DNA of 64,000 nt from Clostridium hydrogeniformans DSM 21757 (GCF_000686705.1 NZ_JMLJ01000012.1:1-64000), one strand, 5' to 3'; positions 39,173-48,413 are shown, counted from the stretch's first letter. The notes: generated by a model from the sequence alone, not told the origin. Numbers and translations: made by a program.

Positions 39173-40633
39173 TTATTTTTGTCTTATCTTATCTCCAGTA
39201 TTCATAAACTTAGGTCTTCTTTTAAAAAACTTTAATGGAAATCTTAAGAATGTATCCTTAAAATCTTCCTTATCCATATCTGCTACAGGAGATAGATATG
39301 ATACCCCAAAACTTCTAAGCTTTATAAGATGAATAACCAGTATTATCATTACAATTGCTATTCCATAAAGTCCAATTATAGCGGAAGCTATTATTGTAAT
39401 AAACCTAATTATTCTAAAAGCAAAGGTGACTTCATAGTTTGGTGTTACAAAACTTGTTATAGCTGTTAATGAAACTATTATTACCATTATAGGACTTACT
39501 ATCCCTGCACTTACCGCCGCCTGCCCTATAATAAGACCTCCAACTATACCAATAGTGGCCCCAATAGCTCTTGGAAGCCGTACGATTGACTCCATAAGTA
39601 ATGCAAAGCTGACCTCCATTATTATGGCCTCTATAAAGGCCGGAAAAGGAACTCCATTTCTAGATGCTGCTATGGAGTATGCAAGTTTTGTAGGTATTAT
39701 GGAGGTATGGAATGATGTTATTGCTACATAAAGAGCAGGCGTTACAAGGGATAGAATTACAGCTAAAAATCTTATAATCCTTACTCCACTTGCGTAAATC
39801 CATCTCTGATAATAATCATCTGGAGATTGAAATAATAGAGGTAGTGTAGTTGGTACAATTAAAGCAAAGGGAGAATTATCCACTAATATAGCAACCCTAC
39901 CTTCATAGAGAGCAGCTGCCACCACATCTGGCCTTTCTGTTACTTGAACTTGGGGAAATATACTAAAGTTATCATCCTCTATAAGTTGTTCTATATATCC
40001 ACTATCTAAAACCGCATCTATTTGTATCTTATCTAATCTTTTATTTACATCATCTAATACATTTTGATTTACTATATCTTCAATATATAATACTGCACAA
40101 TCTGTTTTAGATCTTTCTCCAATAACCTTAGATGCTATCTTAAATCTAGTATCCCTTATCCTTCTTCTTATAAGAGCTGTATTAAATCTTATTATTTCCG
40201 TTAGGCCATCCCTTGGCCCTTTAACAACAACCTCTCCTGCCGGTTCTCCTACCCCTCTATTAGCCCAAGCTCTTAAAGATAATACACACCCCTTAGTTTC
40301 TTTATCAAAAAGAAGTAGTGGATCTCCAGATAAAAATGCATTTATTCCATCCTTTAGACTCTCTATTTTTCTAATATCACTTAGTGCTATAACTCTCTCA
40401 AGTAAAACATCTACTGATAAAACCTGGGTACTATGATGCATAAGATTTTCTATAACAAAGTCATTGATTAAATCTTTATCTGATAAGCCATCAATATATA
40501 TTAATGCAACTTTTTTATATCCTATTGAAAATTCCCTATACACTACATCTGAATCATTTTTCAAGAGATCTTTTATATATTTAAGATTTTCTTCTAAAGA
40601 CTCATCTATGGTTTCTTTTAAGTTTTCTTTCAA
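39173..40633 (-). CDS. GerA-family germinant receptor, A subunit
   Basis: About 486 residues. The soluble N-terminal half has the GerAA/SpoVAF pattern, including ESLKDGINAFLSGDPLLLFD and GPRDGLTEIIRFNTALIRRRI. The C-terminal half has four to six membrane helices with IPFALIVPTTLPLLFQSPDDYYQRW and PNYEVTFAFRIIRF. Recent work on GerA describes the A subunit as forming an ion channel. The TTG at 40633, nine bases behind AAGGGAG, is preferred over the TTG at 40657. The order here is A-B-C. Confidence 0.92.
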   Translation of the reverse strand: MKENLKETIDESLEENLKYIKDLLKNDSDVVYREFSIGYKKVALIYIDGLSDKDLINDFVIENLMHHSTQVLSVDVLLERVIALSDIRKIESLKDGINAFLSGDPLLLFDKETKGCVLSLRAWANRGVGEPAGEVVVKGPRDGLTEIIRFNTALIRRRIRDTRFKIASKVIGERSKTDCAVLYIEDIVNQNVLDDVNKRLDKIQIDAVLDSGYIEQLIEDDNFSIFPQVQVTERPDVVAAALYEGRVAILVDNSPFALIVPTTLPLLFQSPDDYYQRWIYASGVRIIRFLAVILSLVTPALYVAITSFHTSIIPTKLAYSIAASRNGVPFPAFIEAIIMEVSFALLMESIVRLPRAIGATIGIVGGLIIGQAAVSAGIVSPIMVIIVSLTAITSFVTPNYEVTFAFRIIRFITIIASAIIGLYGIAIVMIILVIHLIKLRSFGVSYLSPVADMDKEDFKDTFLRFPLKFFKRRPKFMNTGDKIRQK

Positions 40634-40649
40634 AACTTCACTCTCCCTT

Positions 40650-40841
40650 CTAAACAAACCTTGCTGCTATAAATAAAAGTAAAGATATTACAAACACTGT
40701 TCCAGAGACTTTTTTTGATAACTTATAAGCCTTATAATCTTTTTCTTCCCTATATTTTTTACTTTTATGAAAATATACAAAGTAACAATATATTATCATC
40801 ATTGCTAAGAAATAATAATCAAACACCTCTAAAATTCTCAC
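40650..40841 (-). CDS. Small two-helix membrane protein preceding the germinant-receptor operon
   Basis: 63 residues with two hydrophobic helices (about 8-24 and 46-62) separated by a Lys/Tyr-rich loop. GTG start seven bases behind GGGGTG; ends 16 bases before the A-subunit start, so probably the first gene of that operon. It recalls the CLC_0170-type small clostridial membrane proteins, but that is from memory and uncertain. Function unknown. Confidence 0.65.
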   Translation of the reverse strand: MRILEVFDYYFLAMMIIYCYFVYFHKSKKYREEKDYKAYKLSKKVSGTVFVISLLLFIAARFV

Positions 40842-40920
40842 TGCATTTCACCCCTTATAGATACTTCCCTTTTATTTTTTCTTTATCTAGAATTTATATA
40901 CATAATAAGCACTTATATAA

Positions 40921-40960
40921 AAAAATAACCTTAATGAAAATATTCATTAAGGTTATTTTT
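40921..40960 (-). terminator. Terminator of ispE
   Basis: A perfect 18-base-pair stem, AAAAATAACCTTAATGAA (40921-40938) with its complement (40943-40960), just after the ispE stop. Confidence 0.85.
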
Positions 40961-40967
40961 TTATATT

Positions 40968-41810
40968 TTATATTGTTCTTGTTATAAATACTTCTTTATA
41001 ATTTAATTTCATAGCATCATAGCACCTTTGTGCTTTTACCATATCATCAAATATTCCAAAAACCGTTGGACCACTTCCACTCATTAGAGATCCCATAGCT
41101 CCATTCTTAACCATATCAAATTTTATGGTTCTTATGATTTTATGCCTATTAAGAGTAACATTTTCCAATACATTTCTCATATTATTAGCTATAAAGTTAA
41201 CATCTCTACGCTCTAACGCTCTTATAAGCCCATAAGTATTTGGATGTTTATATATCTTATTTATCTCCAAGTCTCCATATACTTCTTTTGTGGATACTCC
41301 AAAAGAAGGTTTAACTATAACCATTATACAATTTTTAAAAGGATTTAAAGCTGTTATCTTTTCCCCTATGCCTTCACATAAAGCTGTTCCCCCTTCTATA
41401 CAATATGGAACATCCGCACCTATTCTTAATGCAATTTTTCTTAACTCGCTAATAGGTGCATTTATATTAAAGAGTTTATTCATTAGTCTAAGTACTGCTG
41501 CGGCATTAGTACTTCCCCCTGCCATTCCAGCAGATACGGGTATATTTTTATATATTTTTATATTAACCCCACTATTTATATTATACTTATCCATAAAAAG
41601 CTTAGCTGCTTTATATGCAAGGTTCCTCTCATCTGTAGGTACATAGCATATATTACATTTCATATTTATTCCTTTTTCACATTTATCTATCTCTATAACA
41701 TCATATAAATCAATGGTTTGCATTATCATCTCTAATAGATGATATCCATCCTCTCTTTTTCCAACTACATCAAGAGAAATATTCACCTTAGCATAAGCTT
41801 TTGTTTTCAT
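40968..41810 (-). CDS. ispE: 4-diphosphocytidyl-2-C-methyl-D-erythritol kinase
   Basis: 280 residues, a GHMP kinase of the non-mevalonate isoprenoid pathway. KAYAKVNISLDVVGKREDGYH opens the protein, the ATP loop is PVSAGMAGGSTNAAAV, and GSLMSGSGPTVFGIF is the C-terminal GHMP motif. The longest frame starts at 41873; ATG 41810 follows AAGGTGG by about eight bases and gives the usual start. In Bacillus ispE is close to veg and yabG; here they are separated by the cyanophycin genes. Confidence 0.95.
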   Translation of the reverse strand: MKTKAYAKVNISLDVVGKREDGYHLLEMIMQTIDLYDVIEIDKCEKGINMKCNICYVPTDERNLAYKAAKLFMDKYNINSGVNIKIYKNIPVSAGMAGGSTNAAAVLRLMNKLFNINAPISELRKIALRIGADVPYCIEGGTALCEGIGEKITALNPFKNCIMVIVKPSFGVSTKEVYGDLEINKIYKHPNTYGLIRALERRDVNFIANNMRNVLENVTLNRHKIIRTIKFDMVKNGAMGSLMSGSGPTVFGIFDDMVKAQRCYDAMKLNYKEVFITRTI

Positions 41811-42116
41811 CTCATATCCCACCTTATTCTTCTTATCAAAGTATAGTGTATTACATTTTTCTTTATTCCTCAATATATATACCTTATAAAGATTTATAAG
41901 GTACTTAAAATTCTAACCTTCCATATTAAATCATTATAAGAAATATTCATTATAAAATCATAAATCATTTTTATTTATAAGTCACCTGCAGTAAAAGTCC
42001 CCATACATCTTAATTTTATCCTCTTTCATTTTACTATATAAGCATCTATTCTAATATTTTTCATAATAACATTTTGATTTTATCTCCTTTAATATCGCTA
42101 AGCTTTTATTATAGTT
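41811..42116. other. Gene-free stretch upstream of ispE
   Basis: AT-rich, no frame with a ribosome-binding site. It should contain the ispE promoter, but I could not fix one. Confidence 0.4.
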
Positions 42117-42159
42117 AATAAAAAAGCCTTATAACTAATATACTTTAGTTATAAGGCTT
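42117..42159 (-). terminator. Terminator of the cphB-cphA-rubredoxin operon
   Basis: A 14-base-pair stem, AAGCCTTATAACTA (42124-42137) with its complement (42146-42159); on the minus strand it is followed by CTTTTTTATT. Confidence 0.8.
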
Positions 42160-42176
42160 ACTATACTTTTAATAAT

Positions 42177-42332
42177 TTATTCTTCTCTAAACTGTGCTTT
42201 ATTTGCTTTACATATTGGACAAAGCCAACTTTGAGGTAAATCCTTAAAATTTGTATTAGGTTGCACTCCACTCTTAGGCTCACCTACAGCTGGATCATAT
42301 ACATAGCCACATATATTACATATATATTTCAT
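42177..42332 (-). CDS. Rubredoxin
   Basis: A 51-residue protein. The iron ligands are Cys5-x2-Cys8 (CNICGYVYDP) and Cys38-x2-Cys41 (LPQSWLCPIC), the complete rubredoxin signature. The ATG follows AGGAGGG. It is a one-electron carrier, in clostridia often serving oxygen or peroxide reductases. It starts 18 bases after the cphA stop with no terminator between, so it appears to belong to the cyanophycin operon. Confidence 0.93.
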   Translation of the reverse strand: MKYICNICGYVYDPAVGEPKSGVQPNTNFKDLPQSWLCPICKANKAQFREE

Positions 42333-42350
42333 GAAAACCCTCCTAACTTA

Positions 42351-44957
42351 TTATTCATTTATAGCTTTTATTTTACTTCTATAGTTTTTAACTATATTTA
42401 GCAATGGTTCATATTCTTCGAAAAACACTACTATTATATCCTTTTCCTTCATATTTTCCATAGCAATTTTAAGAGCTTCATCCTCTTTTAAAATAGTCTC
42501 AAATCTTTTACTTCCTGAAAGAATTATCCCATCTTCTAGAAGTTTCGCTATCTCTCCCTCTTTTCTCTCTCTCTTATCCTTATCTTCCTTTATATAAATA
42601 TAGTCAAGGTAGTCTCCACACAACTTTCCAACTTCTTTTACCTGATAGTCTAATCTATCTCCTGGAACTCCAATTACCCCTATTATATTATTATGAGGTA
42701 TTTTTTTTAATGAAGTTAGTACTGCCTTATATCCATCTAAATTATGTCCATAATCTAAAACTACAGTCCCTCCATTAACCTGAAACATATTAAATCTTCC
42801 TGGATTTTTCTCTTCATCACATTGAAAACTTTTTAATCCTTTTGATATAGTACAATAATCCACCTTAAGTCCTACTAATGCACTACAAGCAGCTAATGCA
42901 TTCTCAACATTATGAATTAATGCACCATTAAGAGTCATTGGAATTTCATTTAAATCTCCTATATAGAAAATTCTCTTCTTTTTCTCTACATATATAGAAT
43001 TATTTTTAACATAGACCCCATAATTTCCATTCCTTATGTTTTCTAAAAGATATGGATTATCTTCATGTCTAGAGAATATAATTACTTCTCCCTTAGCTTT
43101 TTCTATTAAAGATACACTAATTGGGTCATCACCATTTATAACACTGTATCCATCATCCTTAACAGCCTCAATTACCAAAGACTTCACATGGGCTATGTCC
43201 TCTATAGTATCAATTCCATCTATACCTAGATGATCATCAGATACATTAGTTAATACCCCAACATCTGCAAGATTATAGCATAACCCATTTCTGATTAATC
43301 CTCCCCTTGCAGTTTCTAATACAGCAACTTCAACTTCTTTATTCATTAACACTGTTCTTCCACTTTCAAATCCAGTGTCATCCCCTTTATCTATACATAA
43401 TTCATTGATGTATATTCCTGAGGTAGTGGTCATACCTACTTTATATCCCATGGTTTGTAAGGTATGGGATATAAGTCTTGTAGTTGTAGTTTTACCATTA
43501 GTACCTGTAATAGAAACTACAGGTATATTCTCCTCACCTTTTTTAAACATCATATCTACTATTTTTCCTGCTACATCCCTACATTCACCTTCATATGGAT
43601 AATGATGCATTCTTATGCCAGGTGCTGCATTTACCTCCATAACAACTCCATTTTGATCATTTAATGGAATAGATAGATCCCTTCCACTTATATCTATGCC
43701 ACATACATTTAAATCTATGGTTTTTGCTATTCTTTCAAAAAGAATTATATTTTCCCTGCAAACCTTATCTGTAACATCTATAGCTACTCCTCCAGTGGAG
43801 ATATTAGCATTATCTCTTAAAAATACCCTTTCCTTATATTTAGGTATTGATTCTAAATCATATCCATATCCACTTATAACCTTAATAAGGATTCCATCTA
43901 TCTTTACCTTAGTTAAAGGTTTCTCATGATCTTCTCCTCTTCTCGGGTCTTTATTTAGATTATTAATTAACTCTTTAATTGTGCTGACTCCATCCCCTAT
44001 TACATATGGTGGAAGTCTTAGAGCTGCTGCTATCATCTCTCCATTTATCATACATATTCTAAAATCATTGCCTTTATGGAACTTTTCTATAATTATATCT
44101 TTAAATTCATCCTTTATATCTTTAAAAGCATTTATAAGTTCTTCTTGATTTTTTATATCTAGCTTTACCCCTCTTCCATGGTTCCCATACCTTGGCTTAA
44201 GTACAACAGGATATCCTATAGCTTCTGCCTGTATTAAAGCTTCTAAGGAAGATTTAATTATCCCCCCCTTGGCTACTGGTATACATTGTCCTTCTAATAT
44301 TTTTTTAGTAATATATTTATCGCATGCTATGTCAACTGCGGTAGATTTTGTGTCATTTACTATGGTTGCCTCTATTATCTTTCCGTATTTCCCATATCCT
44401 ATTTGATATATGCCACTTCCATAAAGATCTATATATGGTATGCCTTTATTCTTAGATGCCTTTAATATAGCCTCAGTACTAGGGCCTACTATTTCCTTAT
44501 ATAAAACTTTTTCTATGCCTTTTAATTTATCTTCTAAATCAAAACTCCTATTTTCTTTTATTGAATTTATAAAATCTATTGCGATTTTAGCTAATGCTAA
44601 TGCTGTTTGTTTATATTTATACTCAAAAATAATGTAATATAAGTCCCCTTCTATTTCTCTAGCTTTTCCAAAGGATACGTTTATCCCCATTTTTTCATGA
44701 AGAGCCAATATCATATGTTCGCAAACATGAGAAAGATATGTTCCTTCCTCTAATCTTTTTATAAATCCACCTTCTTCATATATACCACATCTATGACTTT
44801 TTAAATGTGGCAAATACTTTACAATGGTCTCATTAAAATTATTAATATCTTTAGTTGGTATATCTCTATATCCCTGCAGATCTACATCTAATCTTATACA
44901 TTTTCTATGAGAATATATATTTCTACCATCAAAAACTCTGTAGCTAACTATTTTCAT
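42351..44957 (-). CDS. cphA: Cyanophycin synthetase
   Basis: 868 residues. An N-terminal domain (about 1-160) precedes an ATP-grasp domain (about 205-470: VVLKPRYGNHGRGV and VVMEVNAAPGIRMHHYP) and a Mur-ligase-like domain with P-loop GTNGKTTTT (485-493). The two ATP sites add Asp to the backbone and Arg to the side chain of the storage polymer multi-L-arginyl-poly-L-aspartate. Both sites look intact. It overlaps the cphB 3' end by 14 bases. Cyanophycin has been implicated in spore assembly in Clostridium perfringens. Confidence 0.95.
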   Translation of the reverse strand: MKIVSYRVFDGRNIYSHRKCIRLDVDLQGYRDIPTKDINNFNETIVKYLPHLKSHRCGIYEEGGFIKRLEEGTYLSHVCEHMILALHEKMGINVSFGKAREIEGDLYYIIFEYKYKQTALALAKIAIDFINSIKENRSFDLEDKLKGIEKVLYKEIVGPSTEAILKASKNKGIPYIDLYGSGIYQIGYGKYGKIIEATIVNDTKSTAVDIACDKYITKKILEGQCIPVAKGGIIKSSLEALIQAEAIGYPVVLKPRYGNHGRGVKLDIKNQEELINAFKDIKDEFKDIIIEKFHKGNDFRICMINGEMIAAALRLPPYVIGDGVSTIKELINNLNKDPRRGEDHEKPLTKVKIDGILIKVISGYGYDLESIPKYKERVFLRDNANISTGGVAIDVTDKVCRENIILFERIAKTIDLNVCGIDISGRDLSIPLNDQNGVVMEVNAAPGIRMHHYPYEGECRDVAGKIVDMMFKKGEENIPVVSITGTNGKTTTTRLISHTLQTMGYKVGMTTTSGIYINELCIDKGDDTGFESGRTVLMNKEVEVAVLETARGGLIRNGLCYNLADVGVLTNVSDDHLGIDGIDTIEDIAHVKSLVIEAVKDDGYSVINGDDPISVSLIEKAKGEVIIFSRHEDNPYLLENIRNGNYGVYVKNNSIYVEKKKRIFYIGDLNEIPMTLNGALIHNVENALAACSALVGLKVDYCTISKGLKSFQCDEEKNPGRFNMFQVNGGTVVLDYGHNLDGYKAVLTSLKKIPHNNIIGVIGVPGDRLDYQVKEVGKLCGDYLDYIYIKEDKDKRERKEGEIAKLLEDGIILSGSKRFETILKEDEALKIAMENMKEKDIIVVFFEEYEPLLNIVKNYRSKIKAINE

Positions 44958-45774
44958 TGCTATATCCTTCCTCTTCTAAGGGTCTTCTAGTTAAAAGATT
45001 GAATCCATTGCCTTCTTTTAAGACATGCATTTTCACATCAAAAATGGAGAGTAGCTCTTCCTGATATTGCTCTGATACGTTAGAGTAAGAGATATTATAT
45101 CCATCTATTACATAAACAGCTCCTGAACCTAATACATTAAATACACCTTTGTTGTCCACAATTATAGCTGTATCCTCATCTATCCCTATCCCTAAAGTCC
45201 CAGGGTTTTCTGCTACTCCCACTAATAATCTTCCTATTCTTCCTCTTTGGGCAAAATGCTGATCTATTATAACTCCATCTATAAGCCCAAGTCCTGGAGC
45301 CATTTTAAGAGTACATTTTTTAGGTGATTCCTCATCTTTCCCCTTAACAATCATAGTAGAACTCATAACAGATGCCCCTGCTGATGTTCCTACATATATG
45401 CATCCTCTTATATATGAATTTTTTAATTCTTCATGAAGAGGTGTACCTCCTAATATACTTGTAATTCTAAGTTGATCTCCTCCAGTAAAAAAAACTAAAG
45501 CTGCTTTCTTTAACATATTTATATTTTCTTCACTGTGAGACTCCTCCCTATCTTTAACATTTAGTATACTTATATTTTCAACTCCTAACTCATGAAAAAC
45601 TTTAGTGTAATTTTCTCCTGCTTCCTTTGGATTTTCTGTAGCTATAGTTGCTATTACTAGTAAATCCTTTTCTTTATTTATGCTTTGACACACTTCCTTT
45701 AGTATTTCTTTACTTCCTTGTTTATCCTCAGCTCCCCCAATTATAATTAGCTTTCCTTCTACTATCTCTTTCAT
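44944..45774 (-). CDS. cphB: Cyanophycinase
   Basis: About 276 residues of the S51 serine peptidase family. GKLIIIGGAEDK opens the protein, the nucleophile is Ser131 in GTSAGAS, and DQHFAQRGRIGRL provides a conserved active-site region. It cuts cyanophycin to Asp-Arg dipeptides. The ATG at 45774 follows AGAGGTGG by five bases and is preferred over the GTG at 45783. It is first in the operon, so synthesis and breakdown enzymes are made together. Confidence 0.93.
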   Translation of the reverse strand: MKEIVEGKLIIIGGAEDKQGSKEILKEVCQSINKEKDLLVIATIATENPKEAGENYTKVFHELGVENISILNVKDREESHSEENINMLKKAALVFFTGGDQLRITSILGGTPLHEELKNSYIRGCIYVGTSAGASVMSSTMIVKGKDEESPKKCTLKMAPGLGLIDGVIIDQHFAQRGRIGRLLVGVAENPGTLGIGIDEDTAIIVDNKGVFNVLGSGAVYVIDGYNISYSNVSEQYQEELLSIFDVKMHVLKEGNGFNLLTRRPLEEEGYSNENS

Positions 45775-46110
45775 AAGCACCACCTCTTATAACTGTATTC
45801 TATATTTTGCCCATAAAAATAATGATTTATTCATATTCTTACTGGACATGCCAATTTCAAATTTTGTACCATAAATACCTTTCCCAATTTTAGGGCTTAT
45901 ATACCTAGTCCTATAATTTTTATACTAAAATTTCACTTTCTATAAATCATATATTACTAATAACAAATACTCTTTAAGTCACTGTTTATCTATTATTCTT
46001 AAGGTTTTAAATCCCTTACATAAATTAAACTCTATCTTTTAAAATATAATTTTAATTCTCTATTATTTAAGAAAGCTTATGTAGACATCTATAATAAATA
46101 AGGATATTAT
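45775..46110. other. Gene-free stretch upstream of cphB
   Basis: AT-rich, no frame or RNA recognised. It should contain the promoter of the cphB operon; no convincing sigma-A or sigma-E match was found. Confidence 0.4.
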
Positions 46111-46153
46111 AAAAAAAGAGCTATAAAAAACTTTTATAAAAGTCTTTTATAGC
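46111..46153 (-). terminator. Terminator of sipL
   Basis: Arms GCTATAAAA-AC (46120-46131) and GT-TTTTATAGC (46142-46153) with a run of seven As to the left, that is Ts on the minus strand. Confidence 0.75.
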
Positions 46154-46203
46154 CCTATTATAGATACTATAGTAATTTTAATAGATTATAGTTACTGTTA
46201 ATA

Positions 46204-47769
46204 CTAAAATAATGCTCTTCCTGGAATTAAGATCTTATCTCCTGTCCTTATGCTTTCAATATCTTCTATAGAATTTAAAGACATTAATTGATCTACTGTT
46301 GTAAAATACTGCTTTGCTATACTCCAAAGGGTATCTCCCGGTTGAACTATATATATTGTTATGGATGCCTTTTTATCTGGAATATTTCCATCCTTTTTAC
46401 TCATAGAAGTTAAAATATCTTTTGATGTGGTGTACATAACGTGACCACAAACTTGAACTACTGCTTTAACTGCTATTGTATTAGCTTCAATAGATGCCTC
46501 TAAGCTTTCTAGATTAGCCCTAACCATGGATTTCATATCTATTTTTGTACCCTTTATATCTACTGGTGATGAAAAGCTCATTTCGTCATATACTCTTCCA
46601 TAACTTTTTTCATCTTTGTTTGTCTTATAAAGGACATTTACCCTAACTATTCCCTCTACTAATATTTTATCTTCTACTAGCTTTTTATCGGTTATAACCA
46701 CATCACCTTTAGCCATTATAACTGCTTCTGGGGTTTGTGAGTCCCTTGAAAGCTCTATATTTTCCTTTACTATAGTTTCTAAGCAGTTAGAGCCTTGAAG
46801 AACATTTAGACTACATTTTTCTTTTTCTATATCTATCATAGATTTTGCACAATATGCATCCTCTATAATCTCATACTTATCCTTTGACATAACACTAACT
46901 TCTGATTTTAAATTTGCTTCAACACCTATTAATCTGTTCTCTCCTAGATCATCTTGTCTAATTTCTACATCCACATCTTGTATATCAATGTTATTCAAAG
47001 TACTCATGGATGAATCTACCCCATCCATTTCTATTTCCTTATTTACATATACATCATCCTGAAGTAAGAATACTTCCATAGAATCACTTGCTCTATAAAG
47101 TACATTTACCCTAACGAAGGCTGCAACATTTATTTTATCTTGTGCCAAAGTAACTTCTTTCTTGTGTACAACAGTATCACACTTTAATAACTTACCAAGT
47201 TGAGGTTTATCCATAGAAATTTGAATATTACTCTTAGCTTTAAGATCAGCTATAGTTCGTCCAACTAACCTATCTATAGTCTCTGGCTTCCTAAGCATTT
47301 GGATTTCATCATCATCTACTACTTCCTTAACTATAGGTATTGTATAATTACTTAAAACTTGACCTTTTAGTGTTATAATCCCCTCTACCCCTACTTTTCT
47401 CTCATTTATTATGGAGCAATTAATATGTTCAGCATAGCACTCTACATCACAAGCCATTCTGTGTTCTGATCCCATTACATCTACATAGCTTGTAAATTTA
47501 TCACTATAATTTACGCTATGAACACCCATGCTCTCATCTTCTTTTGCTAAATATAAAATATTATAATTTAGTTGTCCTTCTAAATAAACTTTATCTTGCA
47601 TAACTTCTTTATTTGTTACAACTGGTCTAACATCTACCATCAATATCTCTGCAACATCAGGATGTGTATCAGGAATTAAAAAATCCCCCTTTACCACGGT
47701 TTCATTTACACCTTCTGCTAAAAGGCTCTCATATTCTATATTCTCTTTTTGAAGTTCTAACTCTGCCAT
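46204..47769 (-). CDS. sipL: SipL-like spore morphogenesis protein (DUF3794 repeats plus LysM)
   Basis: 521 residues. Three related beta-rich DUF3794 (SPOCS) segments fill about 1-460; the similar blocks LEGQLNYNILYLA, VAAFVRVNVLYRA and VEGIVRVNVLYKT mark them. A C-terminal LysM domain has VQPGDTLWSIAKQYF and GDKILIPG. This is the architecture of Clostridioides difficile SipL, which binds the coat-basement ATPase SpoIVA through the LysM domain. ATG behind GGGAGGG. A sigma-E-like promoter is upstream, as expected for the mother cell. Confidence 0.9.
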   Translation of the reverse strand: MAELELQKENIEYESLLAEGVNETVVKGDFLIPDTHPDVAEILMVDVRPVVTNKEVMQDKVYLEGQLNYNILYLAKEDESMGVHSVNYSDKFTSYVDVMGSEHRMACDVECYAEHINCSIINERKVGVEGIITLKGQVLSNYTIPIVKEVVDDDEIQMLRKPETIDRLVGRTIADLKAKSNIQISMDKPQLGKLLKCDTVVHKKEVTLAQDKINVAAFVRVNVLYRASDSMEVFLLQDDVYVNKEIEMDGVDSSMSTLNNIDIQDVDVEIRQDDLGENRLIGVEANLKSEVSVMSKDKYEIIEDAYCAKSMIDIEKEKCSLNVLQGSNCLETIVKENIELSRDSQTPEAVIMAKGDVVITDKKLVEDKILVEGIVRVNVLYKTNKDEKSYGRVYDEMSFSSPVDIKGTKIDMKSMVRANLESLEASIEANTIAVKAVVQVCGHVMYTTSKDILTSMSKKDGNIPDKKASITIYIVQPGDTLWSIAKQYFTTVDQLMSLNSIEDIESIRTGDKILIPGRALF

Positions 47770-47799
47770 TTATATCCCTCCCATAAAATTCCTATTTAA

Positions 47800-47825
47800 T
47801 ATTTATGCTTGAGTTTTTTAAATAT
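47800..47825 (-). promoter_or_regulatory. Possible sigma-E promoter of sipL
   Basis: On the minus strand: ATATT (47821-47825), 13 bases, CATAAATA (47800-47807), close to the ATATT / CATACAAT pattern. The predicted start is about 25 bases before the ATG. Confidence 0.42.
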
Positions 47826-47890
47826 TACTGAGTTTTGTACATTTTTATAAGAATATATTTTCCTATTTCTAGATTATTTTAAATATATTG

Positions 47891-47919
47891 TTGACAATCG
47901 TCGTATTTTGACGTATTAT
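47891..47919 (+). promoter_or_regulatory. Strong sigma-A promoter with no protein gene behind it
   Basis: Plus strand: TTGACA (47891-47896), exactly 17 bases, TATTAT (47914-47919), five of six to TATAAT. The only thing it can transcribe before a terminator is the candidate RNA at 47926-48013; both flanking genes point the other way. Confidence 0.65.
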
Positions 47920-47925
47920 AATACA

Positions 47926-48013
47926 TGGTTATGAACCATATAACCTCTCATAAATTCTCAATACCCTTTTATACCATAGTTGGAAGATGGAAACCCACCA
48001 TCTTTCTTTTTTT
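47926..48013 (+). ncRNA. Candidate small RNA gene between veg and sipL
   Basis: About 88 bases from the predicted start to a terminator. A 5' hairpin, ATGGTT-ATG-AACCAT, lies at about 47924-47936 (it would be trimmed if transcription starts later). An unstructured A/T/C-rich middle follows, then a 7-base-pair stem, AAGATGG (47984-47990) with CCATCTT (47998-48004), and CTTTTTTTAT. A 28-codon frame from the ATG at 47931 lacks a ribosome-binding site, so RNA is favoured. No known family recognised. Confidence 0.55.
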
Positions 48014-48119
48014 ATAAAGTAAAACTTAAATTAGAGACCTTATAATTATTATATTAATCCTTAAAAGGATATATCTTAAAATTCTAAAGTCTCTTTAATA
48101 AAATATTATTAAAAAAAAT

Positions 48120-48147
48120 AGTGGTTAAGAACTAAATCTTAACCACT
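48120..48147 (-). terminator. Terminator of veg
   Basis: An 11-base-pair stem, AGTGGTTAAGA (48120-48130) with its complement (48137-48147), ACTAAA loop; A-run to the left gives Ts on the minus strand. Confidence 0.8.
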
Positions 48148-48151
48148 TGTT

Positions 48152-48388
48152 TTATTTACCAAACACTATCTGAACTGTTTTTGTTAAAACATCTGAATAA
48201 CTATATGTCACTGTCCTCTGGGTGTCATTATCCAATCTTATCATAAAAATAGATGGATATGTTTTTTCTAATACTCCACTATTAACTAAAATTTTTCTTC
48301 TTCCTCCATTGGCCTTCAAGGTTACTCTTTCACCTACATGGCTTTCTATATCTCTCTTTATGGAAGTAAGAGTTCTACTTTTTTCCAT
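48152..48388 (-). CDS. veg: Veg protein (DUF1021)
   Basis: 78 residues of a small beta-barrel family: LTSIKRDIESHVGERVTLKANGGRRK is characteristic. In B. subtilis veg is one of the most strongly transcribed genes and has been linked to biofilm formation and spore outgrowth; the molecular role is unclear. The ATG at 48388 follows AGAGGGTG by about six bases and is preferred over the GTG at 48397. Two sigma-A promoters lie upstream. Confidence 0.93.
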   Translation of the reverse strand: MEKSRTLTSIKRDIESHVGERVTLKANGGRRKILVNSGVLEKTYPSIFMIRLDNDTQRTVTYSYSDVLTKTVQIVFGK

Positions 48389-48413
48389 TTTTAACACCCT
48401 CTTTCCACTTTAT

